Counted from the stretch's first letter, positions 7,871-15,830 are shown. The stretch is DNA of 18,889 nt from Bacteroidota bacterium (GCA_023457935.1 JAEXBA010000006.1:1-18889); one strand, 5' to 3'. Notes: a model not told the origin generated them from the sequence alone. Made by a program: numbers and translations.

Positions 7871-8746
7871 ATGCACTATTACAACACCAAAAATTTCCTG
7901 AAAATCCTCTTCAGTCTTCACAAAGGCGACACTCTTAAAGTTCTGGGGCCGTCGATTTTAGGAATGGCTCTTTATTCATACGGCATCTATTATCTTGAAA
8001 TAGAATATTTTAAACTCACTGAACGTTCCGTCATTAAAAATCTCGGACTGTTCAATACGCTGCTGGGATTTGTACTTTCACTTTTACTGGTGTTCCGCAC
8101 CAATACAGCTTATGACCGCTGGTGGGAAGGGCGCAAACTCTGGGGAAAACTGGTGAATGATTCGCGGAATTTCGCGCTGAAAATAAATTCTCTTCTGGAT
8201 CAAAATCAAACCGAAGAACGCGCATTTTTTGAGCAGTATCTGTGTTTTTTTCCACATGCACTCAGCCGTCATCTCACCAAAGAATCAACCAAAATGGCAC
8301 TGGACAGCGATTATTCTGAAGTGGAAAAACACGTCAACAGGAACGGCCCGCTGGAAATTACCAATCTGATGATGAAAAAAATCGCCGAGCTCAGACGGTC
8401 CGGACAGATTTCCGGCGAAGAAATGATTTATCTGGACACACAGCTTACAGGGTTCATGGATGTCTGCGGCGGCTGTGAAAGAATTAAGAATACACCGATA
8501 CCGTTTTCCTATTCTTCATTTGTAAAGAAATTCATTATTTTTTATGTGCTTTTACTGCCCGTAGCGTATGTCGTAAGCATTGGATGGCTGATGATTCCGC
8601 TTACTGTTTTTGTATTTTACGTGTTGATGAGTCTGGAAGTAATTGCTGAGGAAATTGAAGACCCTTTCAACAACGATGAAAACGATTTGCCAACCGAAAA
8701 ACTAGCACAGAACATCGAAAAAAACGTGCACTACATCTTCAGTTAA
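7871..8746 (+). CDS. Bestrophin family ion channel (UPF0187)
   Basis: A 291-residue membrane protein of the prokaryotic bestrophin family. The signature FRTNTAYDRWWEGRKLWG follows the second membrane segment, and PIPFSYSSF precedes a hydrophobic stretch near residues 218-256. Membrane segments lie near residues 24-45, 56-76, 218-236 and 238-256. Bacterial bestrophins form pentameric channels in the inner membrane; the studied Klebsiella member is selective for monovalent cations, while animal members conduct anions. Ion selectivity here cannot be told from sequence. The ATG at 7871 is the first start in frame. The gene converges with the cupin gene, with only 4 bases between their stops. Confidence 0.93.
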   Translation: MHYYNTKNFLKILFSLHKGDTLKVLGPSILGMALYSYGIYYLEIEYFKLTERSVIKNLGLFNTLLGFVLSLLLVFRTNTAYDRWWEGRKLWGKLVNDSRNFALKINSLLDQNQTEERAFFEQYLCFFPHALSRHLTKESTKMALDSDYSEVEKHVNRNGPLEITNLMMKKIAELRRSGQISGEEMIYLDTQLTGFMDVCGGCERIKNTPIPFSYSSFVKKFIIFYVLLLPVAYVVSIGWLMIPLTVFVFYVLMSLEVIAEEIEDPFNNDENDLPTEKLAQNIEKNVHYIFS

Positions 8747-8750
8747 GCAA

Positions 8751-9620
8751 TTATGATTTTTTTGCTGAAATGGCTTCTGTACTTTTACGGAATGCCCAGT
8801 CCTTTTTATACTGAATCCATCTGGCTTTGAACAGTTTACGCATCAGCTTGTCGGTATAGCGCATCGGAAAAACCTGATACAGCATATTCAGAAAACGTCC
8901 CGGTTTATTGGGAAGCGCACGCAGCGATAACGAGAATCCAGGTTCAAGGTAACGGTTGAAATGCCACCATGCGCCGGGAATATAAAGCGCGTCGCCGTGT
9001 TCCATAAAAATTTCATAGCCTTTGGCGTGTTGCAGTCCGGGATATTTTTCGTAATCCGGATTTTCGTAATCAATATCTTCTATGGTGTGAACGGAAAGCG
9101 GAACGCGGTACAGAAAATCTGACTGTTCCTGATCAAAAAGCAGAATTCTCTTCTTTCCTTCAAAATGAAAATGAACAAAATCGCCCAGGTCAACATCATA
9201 ATGCATCAGAACATGTGCTTCACTTCCGCCAAAAAATAAAGTCGGGATTTTTTTGAAAAACCTGATTCCCAAATCCGGATAAGTAAAATTATTAAGAAGT
9301 TCCGGAAGCTTATCCGTAATAATGTAGAAGAAAATACGCAGATCTGAAGGTCCTTTCCGGATTGTATCAATATAATCCTTCATCTTCATGTGTGTTGCAG
9401 GCGCATCTGAACTTTTGTTTGCATCCGCAGGTTTGTTATCGTAAATAGGAAGCGTCTGTTCGCCGGCTTTTTCACGGATATAGTCGAAATTCCATTTGTT
9501 GAATTCGCCCCATTCGCGCGCCAAACCTCTGATGAGAAGCGGTTTCTGCAGCTTGAAATACTTAGCCTGAAACTCTTCTTTACTGATATTTTCTACTTCA
9601 TCAACTTTCTGAAGGATCAT
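8751..9620 (-). CDS. Cupin-like (Cupin_8/JmjC-type) Fe(II)/2-oxoglutarate-dependent oxygenase
   Basis: With the ATG at 9620 the product is 289 residues (MILQKVDEVENISKEEF). An in-frame ATG at 9647 would add nine residues (MVILWKTYV) that look less like a real N-terminus. The N-terminal pattern KPLLIRGLAREW is typical of Cupin_8 proteins. The metal site is intact: His140-Tyr141-Asp142 (HYD) and His220 in the GAWWHF motif. Lys and Phe residues between them (HFEGKKRILLF) are where family members bind 2-oxoglutarate. Relatives hydroxylate proteins or RNA-modifying factors, but the substrate cannot be predicted here. The protein appears soluble. The gene stands alone, convergent with the bestrophin gene and divergent from the methyltransferase gene. 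Confidence 0.85.
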   Translation of the reverse strand: MILQKVDEVENISKEEFQAKYFKLQKPLLIRGLAREWGEFNKWNFDYIREKAGEQTLPIYDNKPADANKSSDAPATHMKMKDYIDTIRKGPSDLRIFFYIITDKLPELLNNFTYPDLGIRFFKKIPTLFFGGSEAHVLMHYDVDLGDFVHFHFEGKKRILLFDQEQSDFLYRVPLSVHTIEDIDYENPDYEKYPGLQHAKGYEIFMEHGDALYIPGAWWHFNRYLEPGFSLSLRALPNKPGRFLNMLYQVFPMRYTDKLMRKLFKARWIQYKKDWAFRKSTEAISAKKS

Positions 9621-9691
9621 CACATACGTTTTCCACAAAATTACCATAATTTTTGAATTGAGATGAACCCGTAACTAAATTCCGGACTTAT

Positions 9692-9699
9692 TATATTTG
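9692..9699 (+). promoter_or_regulatory. -7 promoter box of the RNA methyltransferase gene
   Basis: TATATTTG is an exact match to the Bacteroidota -7 consensus TAnnTTTG and lies 18 bases before the ATG at 9718. Transcription would start near 9706, leaving a very short leader. No TTTG occurs at the expected distance of about 20 bases upstream, so the -33 element is weak or absent. Confidence 0.5.
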
Positions 9700-9717
9700 T
9701 GCAGAATTTTAGAAGAC

Positions 9718-10251
9718 ATGACGAAAAAACTGAAGCTTGAAGAACTGAACCGGCTGGATGTTGAATCCTTTAAAGAAGCAGAAAAAATTCCGTTGACGGT
9801 TGTACTCGACAATGTCCGCAGCATGCATAATGTAGGCGCAGTTTTCCGTACCGCCGATGCCTTTCTGATTGAAAAAATAATCCTTTGCGGTATCACGCCC
9901 ACTCCACCGCACCGTGAAATTCATAAAGCGGCGCTTGGCGCTACTGAAAGTGTAGCGTGGCAGCATTACGGCTCTGTAACTGAAGCAGTACTTGATCTTA
10001 AAACCATGAAATATGAAGTACTGGGAATTGAGCAGACTTCCGACTCGGTAATGATTAGTGATTATGAAGTTGTGAAGGAGAAAAAATACGCGCTTGTTTT
10101 AGGAAATGAAGTAGAAGGAATTTCGGATGAAATTCTTCCGCATTGTGACGCCTTCCTTGAAATTCCGCAACACGGAACGAAGCACTCGCTCAACGTTTCG
10201 GTATGTGCAGGAGTGGTGATGTGGGAGTTTTTCAAAACCCTTAAAAAATAA
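9718..10251 (+). CDS. SpoU/TrmH family RNA 2'-O-methyltransferase
   Basis: From the ATG at 9718 the product is 177 residues. The frame extends back to a TTG at 9697, but that triplet lies in the -7 promoter box, so it is not the start. All three SpoU motifs are present: LDNVRSMHNVGAVFRTAD (motif 1, residues about 28-45), LVLGNEVEGIS (motif 2, about 126-136) and IPQHGTKHSLNVSVCAGV (motif 3, about 148-165). The last two form the trefoil-knot S-adenosylmethionine site, and the Arg in motif 1 is catalytic in the family. The length fits a minimal catalytic domain without an RNA-binding extension. The enzyme should methylate a ribose 2'-OH of tRNA or rRNA; the exact nucleotide cannot be assigned. 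It is probably a single-gene unit. Confidence 0.92.
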   Translation: MTKKLKLEELNRLDVESFKEAEKIPLTVVLDNVRSMHNVGAVFRTADAFLIEKIILCGITPTPPHREIHKAALGATESVAWQHYGSVTEAVLDLKTMKYEVLGIEQTSDSVMISDYEVVKEKKYALVLGNEVEGISDEILPHCDAFLEIPQHGTKHSLNVSVCAGVVMWEFFKTLKK

Positions 10252-10252
10252 A

Positions 10253-10283
10253 AAACCGCAACGCCTTGTGAGCGGTGCAGTTT
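10253..10283 (+). terminator. Possible terminator hairpin after the methyltransferase gene
   Basis: Immediately after the stop an imperfect stem forms: AAACcGCAaCGC (10253-10264) pairs with GCGgTGCaGTTT (10272-10283) around a 7-base loop, with two mismatches. No clean T run follows, so termination may be weak or need another factor. The remaining gap up to the CBS gene (10284-10421) is T-rich and holds no gene I can support. Confidence 0.4.
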
Positions 10284-10421
10284 GAAATAAATCTAATAAA
10301 AAGTAAAAATGAAAGGCGACAAAGATATACTTTAATTTCTATACTGTAAAAGTTTTCTTTCGTTTTTTTCAATATTTTTTTCGAAGCTCTTCTTTCCTTC
10401 AAAATTTAGTAATTTAGCGTA

Positions 10422-11075
10422 ATGTTTATCAGAGAATATATTTCTAAAGATTATCCTGCGTTTAACTGGTCCGACTCTATCGAAGAAGCGTCTGAAATAG
10501 CCAAGGAATTCGGGTATTCCCACATTTTCATCAAGAAAAAAGGAACTTATGTAGGCGCTTTAAGCCAAAGCTTTCTGGAAGAAAGTCCGGAAGGCAGTCT
10601 TGGTTCCCTGGAACTGCATTTCGAAAAATTTGCGATTCTTGAAGACGGCAATATCCTGGACACCGTTAAACTTTTTCATATTTTCAATTCGAATGTAGTG
10701 CCTGTAATCGGCCATACCGAAAAATATCTGGGCTATATTTCCTGCGATGATATCTTCAATGAGTTTTCCAAATATCCGCTGTATTCTGAAAACGGAGCAA
10801 TATTAACCGTGCAGACTACTTCCAAGCATTATTCCTTCACCGAAATTGCGAGAATTGTTGAGGAAAACAACGCCAAGATTTACGGCTGTTACGTGAGTGC
10901 GATTAACGAAGACAACTTCTGGCTCACCATGAAAATCAGCAATGAAAACCTGAGTTCCATTGATGAAACCTTCGAAAGATACGGCTACAACGTTGTGCAC
11001 AAACATTACAGCGACGAAAAAGAAGATCTGCTGAAAGACCGGTTCGGATTTTTTCAGAAATTCCTTGAATTCTAA
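10422..11075 (+). CDS. CBS domain protein with C-terminal ACT-like region, upstream of nadK
   Basis: A soluble 217-residue protein. Its first 125 residues have the layout of a CBS pair: an opening FIREYISKDYPAFNWSDS, a strand-helix core (HIFIKKKGTYVGALS) and a second copy (VVPVIGHTEKYLGYISCDDI). Residues from about 130 to the end (ILTVQTTSKHYSFTEIARIVEENNAKI) look like an ACT-type fold, as in AcuB-like proteins. CBS pairs usually bind adenine nucleotides and act as energy sensors. It ends 12 bases before nadK, so the two are probably co-transcribed. Sensing of nucleotide state by this protein and adjustment of NADP synthesis is an attractive but unproven idea. The pairing appears common in flavobacteria. 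The ATG at 10422 is the only reasonable start. Confidence 0.82.
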   Translation: MFIREYISKDYPAFNWSDSIEEASEIAKEFGYSHIFIKKKGTYVGALSQSFLEESPEGSLGSLELHFEKFAILEDGNILDTVKLFHIFNSNVVPVIGHTEKYLGYISCDDIFNEFSKYPLYSENGAILTVQTTSKHYSFTEIARIVEENNAKIYGCYVSAINEDNFWLTMKISNENLSSIDETFERYGYNVVHKHYSDEKEDLLKDRFGFFQKFLEF

Positions 11076-11087
11076 AGTAAAAGAACC

Positions 11088-11954
11088 ATGAAAGCAGCAG
11101 TTTATTCGCAGAAAACCGATCTTGATACCTTTCTGTATCTCAGTAAGTTTATTTCGGAGCTTGCAAAACGCGACATCGAAGTGGTTCTTCATGAGAAAAC
11201 CGCAGAAAATCTCCAGTTTTCCAAAGATTTTTCTGTTTTTTCTTCCAAAGAGGATCTGCAGAACCAGAATGTGAATTTTTTCTTCAGTTTTGGTGGCGAC
11301 GGAACCATCCTGAATGCGCTGATGTACATTCAGGATCTTGAAATTCCGGTTATCGGCGTCAATACCGGAAGACTCGGCTTTCTGGCAAGTTTCAGCAAGG
11401 AAGATATCTTCAACAAGATCGACAGTATTATCAATAACGAACTGGTTCTCAGCAAAAGATCTGTCATTCAGGTTTTTACGCGTGAAAACAACATTGATTT
11501 CCCTTTTGCGCTGAACGACCTCAGTATTATCCGAAAAGAAACGACCTCGATGATTACCATTGATACGTATATCAACAACGATTTTCTTACGGTTTTCTGG
11601 GCCGACGGACTTATTGTTTCAACACCAACCGGTTCTACCGCTTACTCACTGAGCTGCGGCGGACCCATCATCGCACCAACAAACGACAACTTCGTACTTA
11701 CGCCAATTGCGCCACACAATCTTAACGTAAGGCCAATTGTGCTGAAAGATGATGTGGAAATACATCTGAAGGTTGAAAGCCGTGTCCCGCAGTATTCTCT
11801 GTCACTGGATTCTCGCATCTATCAGATCAATACTGAAGAGGAAGTCTGGATTAAAAAAGCACCGTTTGAACTGAACCTGCTTCTTCCGAGCGACATTAAT
11901 TTTTTCGACAAACTGAGAGAGCGTCTCCTTTGGGGAAAAGACAAGCGAAACTGA
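11088..11954 (+). CDS. nadK: NAD kinase
   Basis: A 288-residue enzyme that phosphorylates NAD to NADP with ATP (or polyphosphate) in the cytoplasm, the only known route to NADP. The signature GGDGT is at residues 69-73 with the catalytic Asp71, followed by NTGRLGFLASF. The second conserved block, DGLIVSTPTGSTAYSLSCGG, contains the substrate-binding residues. The ATG at 11088 follows the CBS gene by 12 bases and lies a normal distance before the GGDGT motif. Length is typical of bacterial NadK proteins. Confidence 0.96.
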   Translation: MKAAVYSQKTDLDTFLYLSKFISELAKRDIEVVLHEKTAENLQFSKDFSVFSSKEDLQNQNVNFFFSFGGDGTILNALMYIQDLEIPVIGVNTGRLGFLASFSKEDIFNKIDSIINNELVLSKRSVIQVFTRENNIDFPFALNDLSIIRKETTSMITIDTYINNDFLTVFWADGLIVSTPTGSTAYSLSCGGPIIAPTNDNFVLTPIAPHNLNVRPIVLKDDVEIHLKVESRVPQYSLSLDSRIYQINTEEEVWIKKAPFELNLLLPSDINFFDKLRERLLWGKDKRN

Positions 11955-11976
11955 TCGTATTTGCCTAAAAATTCCG

Positions 11977-11984
11977 TAACTTTA
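11977..11984 (+). promoter_or_regulatory. Possible -7 promoter box of fbaA
   Basis: TAACTTTA resembles TAnnTTTG with one mismatch and lies 45 bases before the fbaA ATG. A TTTG at 11960-11963 is only 13 bases upstream, shorter than the usual spacing. The 75-base gap after nadK makes a separate promoter likely, but this exact site is uncertain. Confidence 0.3.
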
Positions 11985-12029
11985 CGGGATATAAATCACA
12001 CAGATAAATCTTCTAAAAAAACAAAAATT

Positions 12030-13100
12030 ATGAGCAGAATGTTTCCGGCAGGTGTTGCCACAGGACAAATGGTAACCGACATTTTTCAGTATGCAAAAGA
12101 AAACAGGTTTGCGCTTCCGGCAGTAAACGTAATTGGTTCCAGCAATGTAAATGCAACAATGGAAACTGCTGCGAAACTGAATTCACCTGTAATCATTCAG
12201 TTTTCAAATGGCGGTGCTGCATTTAACGCCGGAAAAGGATTAAGTTCAGAAAACCAGAAATCTGCGATCCTCGGAGGTATTGCAGGCGCACAGCATATTC
12301 ATGCACTTGCTGAAGCGTATGGTGCAACCGTAATTCTGCATACCGACCACTGCGCAAAAAAACTGCTTCCCTGGATTGACGGTTTGATGGACGCTAACGA
12401 AGAATTTTTCGCAAGAACCGGAAAATCGCTTTACTCATCACACATGCTGGATCTTTCTGAAGAGCCGATTGAAGAGAACATGGATATTTCCTGCAGATAT
12501 TTCGAAAGAATGGCCAAAATGGGCATGACGCTGGAAATAGAACTGGGTGTTACCGGTGGTGAAGAAGACGGTGTTGACAATTCTGACGTTGATTCATCAA
12601 AACTGTACACGCAGCCTGACGAAGTAGCGTACGCATACGAAAGACTGAAAGCCATTTCACCAAACTTTACGGTTGCTGCTGCTTTCGGAAATGTTCACGG
12701 TGTATACAAGCCTGGAAATGTGAAGCTTACACCTAAAATCCTTGACAATTCACAGAAATTTGTTCAGGAAAAATTCGGAACAGGCGAAAAACCGGTGAAC
12801 TTCGTATTCCACGGCGGTTCAGGATCAAGCCTTGAAGAAATCCGCGAGGCGATTGATTACGGTGTTATTAAAATGAATATCGATACCGATCTTCAGTTTG
12901 CTTACCTTGAAGGTATCCGCGATTATATGGGCACCAATGTTGAATATCTGAAAGCCCAGATCGGTAATCCTGACGGTGAAGACAAACCGAACAAGAAATT
13001 CTACGACCCAAGAGTTTGGGTAAGAAAAGGTGAAGAAACCTTCGGAGCAAGACTTGTAAAAGCGTTCGAAGATCTTAACAATATTAATACGCTAAAATAA
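12030..13100 (+). CDS. fbaA: Class II fructose-1,6-bisphosphate aldolase
   Basis: This zinc aldolase interconverts fructose 1,6-bisphosphate with glyceraldehyde 3-phosphate and dihydroxyacetone phosphate, in glycolysis and gluconeogenesis. The product is 356 residues from the ATG at 12030 (MSRMFPAGVATGQMV), the size of the E. coli-type class IIA enzyme. The frame continues back to a TTG at 11961, but that region is leader. The metal and catalytic residues are visible: Asp106 and His107 in LHTDHC, His223 in NVHG and His261 in FHGGSG. The Glu-rich block TGGEEDGVDNS is also conserved in class IIA. The enzyme should be a cytoplasmic dimer. Codon use looks like that of a highly expressed gene. accD follows after 79 bases on the same strand. 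Confidence 0.96.
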   Translation: MSRMFPAGVATGQMVTDIFQYAKENRFALPAVNVIGSSNVNATMETAAKLNSPVIIQFSNGGAAFNAGKGLSSENQKSAILGGIAGAQHIHALAEAYGATVILHTDHCAKKLLPWIDGLMDANEEFFARTGKSLYSSHMLDLSEEPIEENMDISCRYFERMAKMGMTLEIELGVTGGEEDGVDNSDVDSSKLYTQPDEVAYAYERLKAISPNFTVAAAFGNVHGVYKPGNVKLTPKILDNSQKFVQEKFGTGEKPVNFVFHGGSGSSLEEIREAIDYGVIKMNIDTDLQFAYLEGIRDYMGTNVEYLKAQIGNPDGEDKPNKKFYDPRVWVRKGEETFGARLVKAFEDLNNINTLK

Positions 13101-13179
13101 TTTACAATTTGGAGGTTGAAATTTGAGATTCTTCGTAATTTCGCGTTTCAAAATTTCCGGATTCAAATAAAGATTAAAG

Positions 13180-14031
13180 ATGGCATTCGACTGGTTTAAA
13201 AGAAAAGCAAAAAATATTACCACTTCCACCGAGGAAAAGAAAGATGTTCCGAAAGGACTGTGGCATCAGACGCCTTCAGGTAAAATTGTGGAACACGAAG
13301 AACTGAAGAAGAACAATTATGTTTCGCCTGAAGACGGTTTCCATGTAAGAATCGGAAGCAACGAGTTTTACGAAATGCTTTTCGACAACAACCAGTACAC
13401 TGAGCTGGACGCCCATGTGGAAAGTGTTGATATGCTTCAGTTTAAAGACACCAAAGCATACAGCGACCGTCTTAAAGAAGTCACGGCAAAAACAAAACTT
13501 AAGGATTCCATCAGAAATGCTGTAGGAAAAGTAAACGGAACCGAAATGGTGATTTCCTGTATGGATTTCGCTTTTATCGGCGGATCTTTGGGTTCGGTAA
13601 TGGGCGAAAAAATCAGAAGAGCGGTAGATTACTGTATCAAACACCGTCTTCCGTACATGATTATCTGCCAGTCCGGTGGTGCAAGAATGCAGGAAGCAAC
13701 CTATTCACTGATGCAGCTGGCAAAGGTTCAGAGTAAACTGGCGCAGCTTTCCGAAGCTAAAATTCCGTATATCGCCTATCTTTGCGACCCGACGTTTGGC
13801 GGTATTACTGCGTCTTTTGCAATGACGGCCGACATCATTATGGCTGAACCGGGAGCTCTGATTGGTTTTGCAGGGCCAAGAGTTATCCGTGAAACCATCG
13901 GAAAAGATCTTCCGGAAGGATTCCAGACTTCAGAATTCATTCAGGATAAAGGCTTTGTTGATTTTATTGTTAAAAGAACCGAAATCAAGGAAACCGTCTC
14001 CAAAACCGTGAATTTGCTTTACAACAAATAA
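13180..14031 (+). CDS. accD: Acetyl-CoA carboxylase carboxyltransferase subunit beta, without zinc finger
   Basis: The beta subunit of the carboxyltransferase half of acetyl-CoA carboxylase, which with AccA moves the carboxyl group from biotin to acetyl-CoA in the first step of fatty-acid synthesis. The 283-residue product has the core motifs FAFIGGSLGSVMGEK, SGGARMQEA (oxyanion region), DPTFGGITASFAM and GALIGFAGPRV. The four-Cys zinc ribbon of E. coli AccD is missing: the matching N-terminal stretch (GLWHQTPSGKIV to VSPEDGFH) has no cysteine, and the first Cys of the protein is residue 127. From memory, flavobacterial AccD proteins share this, so it is probably a lineage trait and not damage. 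A strong terminator follows the stop. Confidence 0.95.
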   Translation: MAFDWFKRKAKNITTSTEEKKDVPKGLWHQTPSGKIVEHEELKKNNYVSPEDGFHVRIGSNEFYEMLFDNNQYTELDAHVESVDMLQFKDTKAYSDRLKEVTAKTKLKDSIRNAVGKVNGTEMVISCMDFAFIGGSLGSVMGEKIRRAVDYCIKHRLPYMIICQSGGARMQEATYSLMQLAKVQSKLAQLSEAKIPYIAYLCDPTFGGITASFAMTADIIMAEPGALIGFAGPRVIRETIGKDLPEGFQTSEFIQDKGFVDFIVKRTEIKETVSKTVNLLYNK

Positions 14032-14049
14032 AATTTGTAACAAATATTA

Positions 14050-14082
14050 AAAAATCTCACCTAATTGGTGAGATTTCTTTTT
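14050..14082 (+). terminator. Strong rho-independent terminator after accD
   Basis: A perfect 10-base stem, AAATCTCACC (14052-14061) with GGTGAGATTT (14067-14076), encloses the 5-base loop TAATT. It is followed by CTTTTT and preceded by an A run. It ends at the base before the ATG of the next gene on the same strand, so it may act as a terminator for accD, as an attenuator for the next gene, or as both. Confidence 0.85.
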
Positions 14083-14595
14083 ATGAGAAGAACGGCGCGC
14101 CTATTTTATAACACTTTCCGGAAACTCACTTTCAAAAAGATTGTGAAACTTGTTTCTGTGACGCTTCCGCATCCGCTGTTCTCAGTACTGAGTTTTTATG
14201 CAACGGTACGTTCTTTTGTAATTGCCAGAAAGTACTTTCCGGAAACCAATTCGGCCAACGGCATCGGAAACGCATTCCGGCACGCACTCTGGACCTGTCT
14301 CATTATGATGTACTGCTGCAAGATTTCTTCTGCCCGCAAATCCCTTGATTTCTGTAAAAAAATTACAGATCTGCATGAAGAACTTTTCCCGAACGAACCT
14401 TTGGAGAAGAAAATGGATCTTCACAACAATAAGGTCGGTATGGATCTTTTTATGGAAATGCTGGAAGGCATTCACCGTCAGTTTTTTGAAACTTCCTTTT
14501 TCGTTGACAAGCTTTTTGAAAAAACAAAAACCGCAAAGATTCTGGAAAAACTAAACGACGATTTTGCCGGGGAACTGGTATATCTTAAAGATTAA
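14083..14595 (+). CDS. DUF6973-like domain protein
   Basis: A 170-residue basic protein from the ATG at 14083 (MRRTARLFYNTF). The recognisable core is GIGNAFRHALWTC (residues about 58-70), a helix with Cys and Met residues, then TDLHEELFP and KMDLHNNKVGMD. The spaced His residues (FRHALW, LHEEL, DLHNN) recall the DUF6973 family and suggest a metal-dependent site, but no activity is established. A moderately hydrophobic stretch near residues 25-45 could sit in a membrane. The frame extends back to a TTG at 14065, but that would begin inside the terminator hairpin, so the ATG is preferred. No room remains for a normal leader between hairpin and ATG. The gene converges with the first DUF2931 gene. 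Confidence 0.7.
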   Translation: MRRTARLFYNTFRKLTFKKIVKLVSVTLPHPLFSVLSFYATVRSFVIARKYFPETNSANGIGNAFRHALWTCLIMMYCCKISSARKSLDFCKKITDLHEELFPNEPLEKKMDLHNNKVGMDLFMEMLEGIHRQFFETSFFVDKLFEKTKTAKILEKLNDDFAGELVYLKD

Positions 14596-14647
14596 AAGTG
14601 CACATCTGCCATCGCTTTAGTCGTACTATTAGACAGGCTTCAAAAAA

Positions 14648-15739
14648 TTATTTATAGGATTCTTTAAACTTTCTCTCACTTTTATAAATCCTTAGACTGT
14701 CTGCTTTAAACGGCTGACTGTTCAGATAAACTTCAAAACTGTTATTATCCGGAGCAACTGTAATATTCAATTTAAAATTTTTTCCTGCATTCGCGAATGC
14801 TTCATTTGTTTTTTCCCAATTAAAGAAAATTCGCCCTTCAAAAGCTTCATCTTTACCGGTCTCCCAAAAGAAATCCATTTCTCTTGGAATTGCTTTTACT
14901 TTTGCTGACAGATTTTCTACGAACGGCCTCAAAAGAATATCTCTTTCGCCATTATAATAATCTGTATTTATTGAAAACAGTTTAAAATTTCTGTTCTCTG
15001 AACTTATTTGGGGTGCCCAACTGTATCTTGTTCTGTACTTCATCCACTTTTCCGGCGACTCGTCAGCAAGATGATATTCCCTTTCCAATTCTTCAAACAA
15101 AGCTGCATCAATGCTGAAAATTTTCTGGTATTTTTCTTTGAGTCTTTTGATTTCAGATTCATTGGTAATTTTCTCAGCCTGATATTGCCCTAACTCTATC
15201 TGTGTGGGTCCAAACCCGAGCCAGACTACAACCATTCCCTTTGGTGCAAAGCCAAAAATGAGATCAGACATTTTATAATAAGATTTTACATATCCATTAT
15301 ATTTTTTGCGGTAATCAGGCTCATCAAGAATATTGATAAACTCTTTCATCGGTTCATCTGATGATTCCGATTCATCCACAGCGTACGCTCTCTGAACCAA
15401 TTCTTTTACTTTATCAACAGGAAAATTAGCTTTTAGATGATAATAGGCGCTTTCGTATCTTGCATAATATTTAATATCTGCTCCGATAGGGGTTCCACCC
15501 TGTTCTGTAAATCCTTTCCCTGACATCCCCCAACTTCCTGACGAACCACCATAAGGCAAGTGAGCAGAAACACCTTCTAATGTTATTAAGGAGTCTTCAA
15601 TTGGACGAACTGAGTGTTTATTATCGGTGTGCGAAATCTGCACGTTGTAGGTCGGAACTATTGATTTTTGATCCGTTTGGCAATTATTTAAAGCAAAAAA
15701 TCCAGCAAAAACTGTTAGAAAAATAATTAGAACCTTCAT
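14648..15739 (-). CDS. DUF2931 family lipoprotein, copy 1
   Basis: A 363-residue protein from the ATG at 15739; the frame extends back to 15796 without support. It opens with a lipoprotein signal (MKVLIIFLTVFAGFFALNNC) with the lipidated Cys at residue 20. The family core is clear: HLPYGGSSGSWG, EQGGTPIGAD, a YESAYYHL segment and the strand FGFAPKGMVVVWL, then a conserved C-terminal half (FFWETGKDE, FFNWEKTNEAF). DUF2931 proteins are envelope lipoproteins of unknown function found in Bacteroidota and Proteobacteria. A close paralogue lies at 16484-17554 with the same domain order and lipid Cys position. The region around both is AT-rich and scarred by IS relics, so this is accessory DNA. I would not guess a function. 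Confidence 0.85.
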   Translation of the reverse strand: MKVLIIFLTVFAGFFALNNCQTDQKSIVPTYNVQISHTDNKHSVRPIEDSLITLEGVSAHLPYGGSSGSWGMSGKGFTEQGGTPIGADIKYYARYESAYYHLKANFPVDKVKELVQRAYAVDESESSDEPMKEFINILDEPDYRKKYNGYVKSYYKMSDLIFGFAPKGMVVVWLGFGPTQIELGQYQAEKITNESEIKRLKEKYQKIFSIDAALFEELEREYHLADESPEKWMKYRTRYSWAPQISSENRNFKLFSINTDYYNGERDILLRPFVENLSAKVKAIPREMDFFWETGKDEAFEGRIFFNWEKTNEAFANAGKNFKLNITVAPDNNSFEVYLNSQPFKADSLRIYKSERKFKESYK

Positions 15740-15760
15740 TTGTGTTGCTATAGTTAAAAA

Positions 15761-15768
15761 CAAATTTA
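15761..15768 (-). promoter_or_regulatory. -7 promoter box of DUF2931 copy 1
   Basis: On the minus strand this reads TAAATTTG, an exact match to TAnnTTTG, 21 bases before the ATG at 15739. The expected start of transcription is near 15754. No good -33 TTTG is seen at the usual spacing. Confidence 0.45.
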
Positions 15769-15830
15769 GGTAATTAGTAACAGAATGTAATGTCAACTCA
15801 TATTGATAGGGAAATTATGAAAAGAAGAAC

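Noticed and set aside
10284..10421. Possible small RNA or small gene upstream of the CBS gene
   Set aside because: Only T runs and a nine-codon ATG frame are visible; no structure or motif supports an RNA gene.
11961..12029. A 379-residue aldolase starting at a TTG at 11961
   Set aside because: The family begins at MSR-x-FPAGVATGQ; the upstream codons cover a probable promoter.
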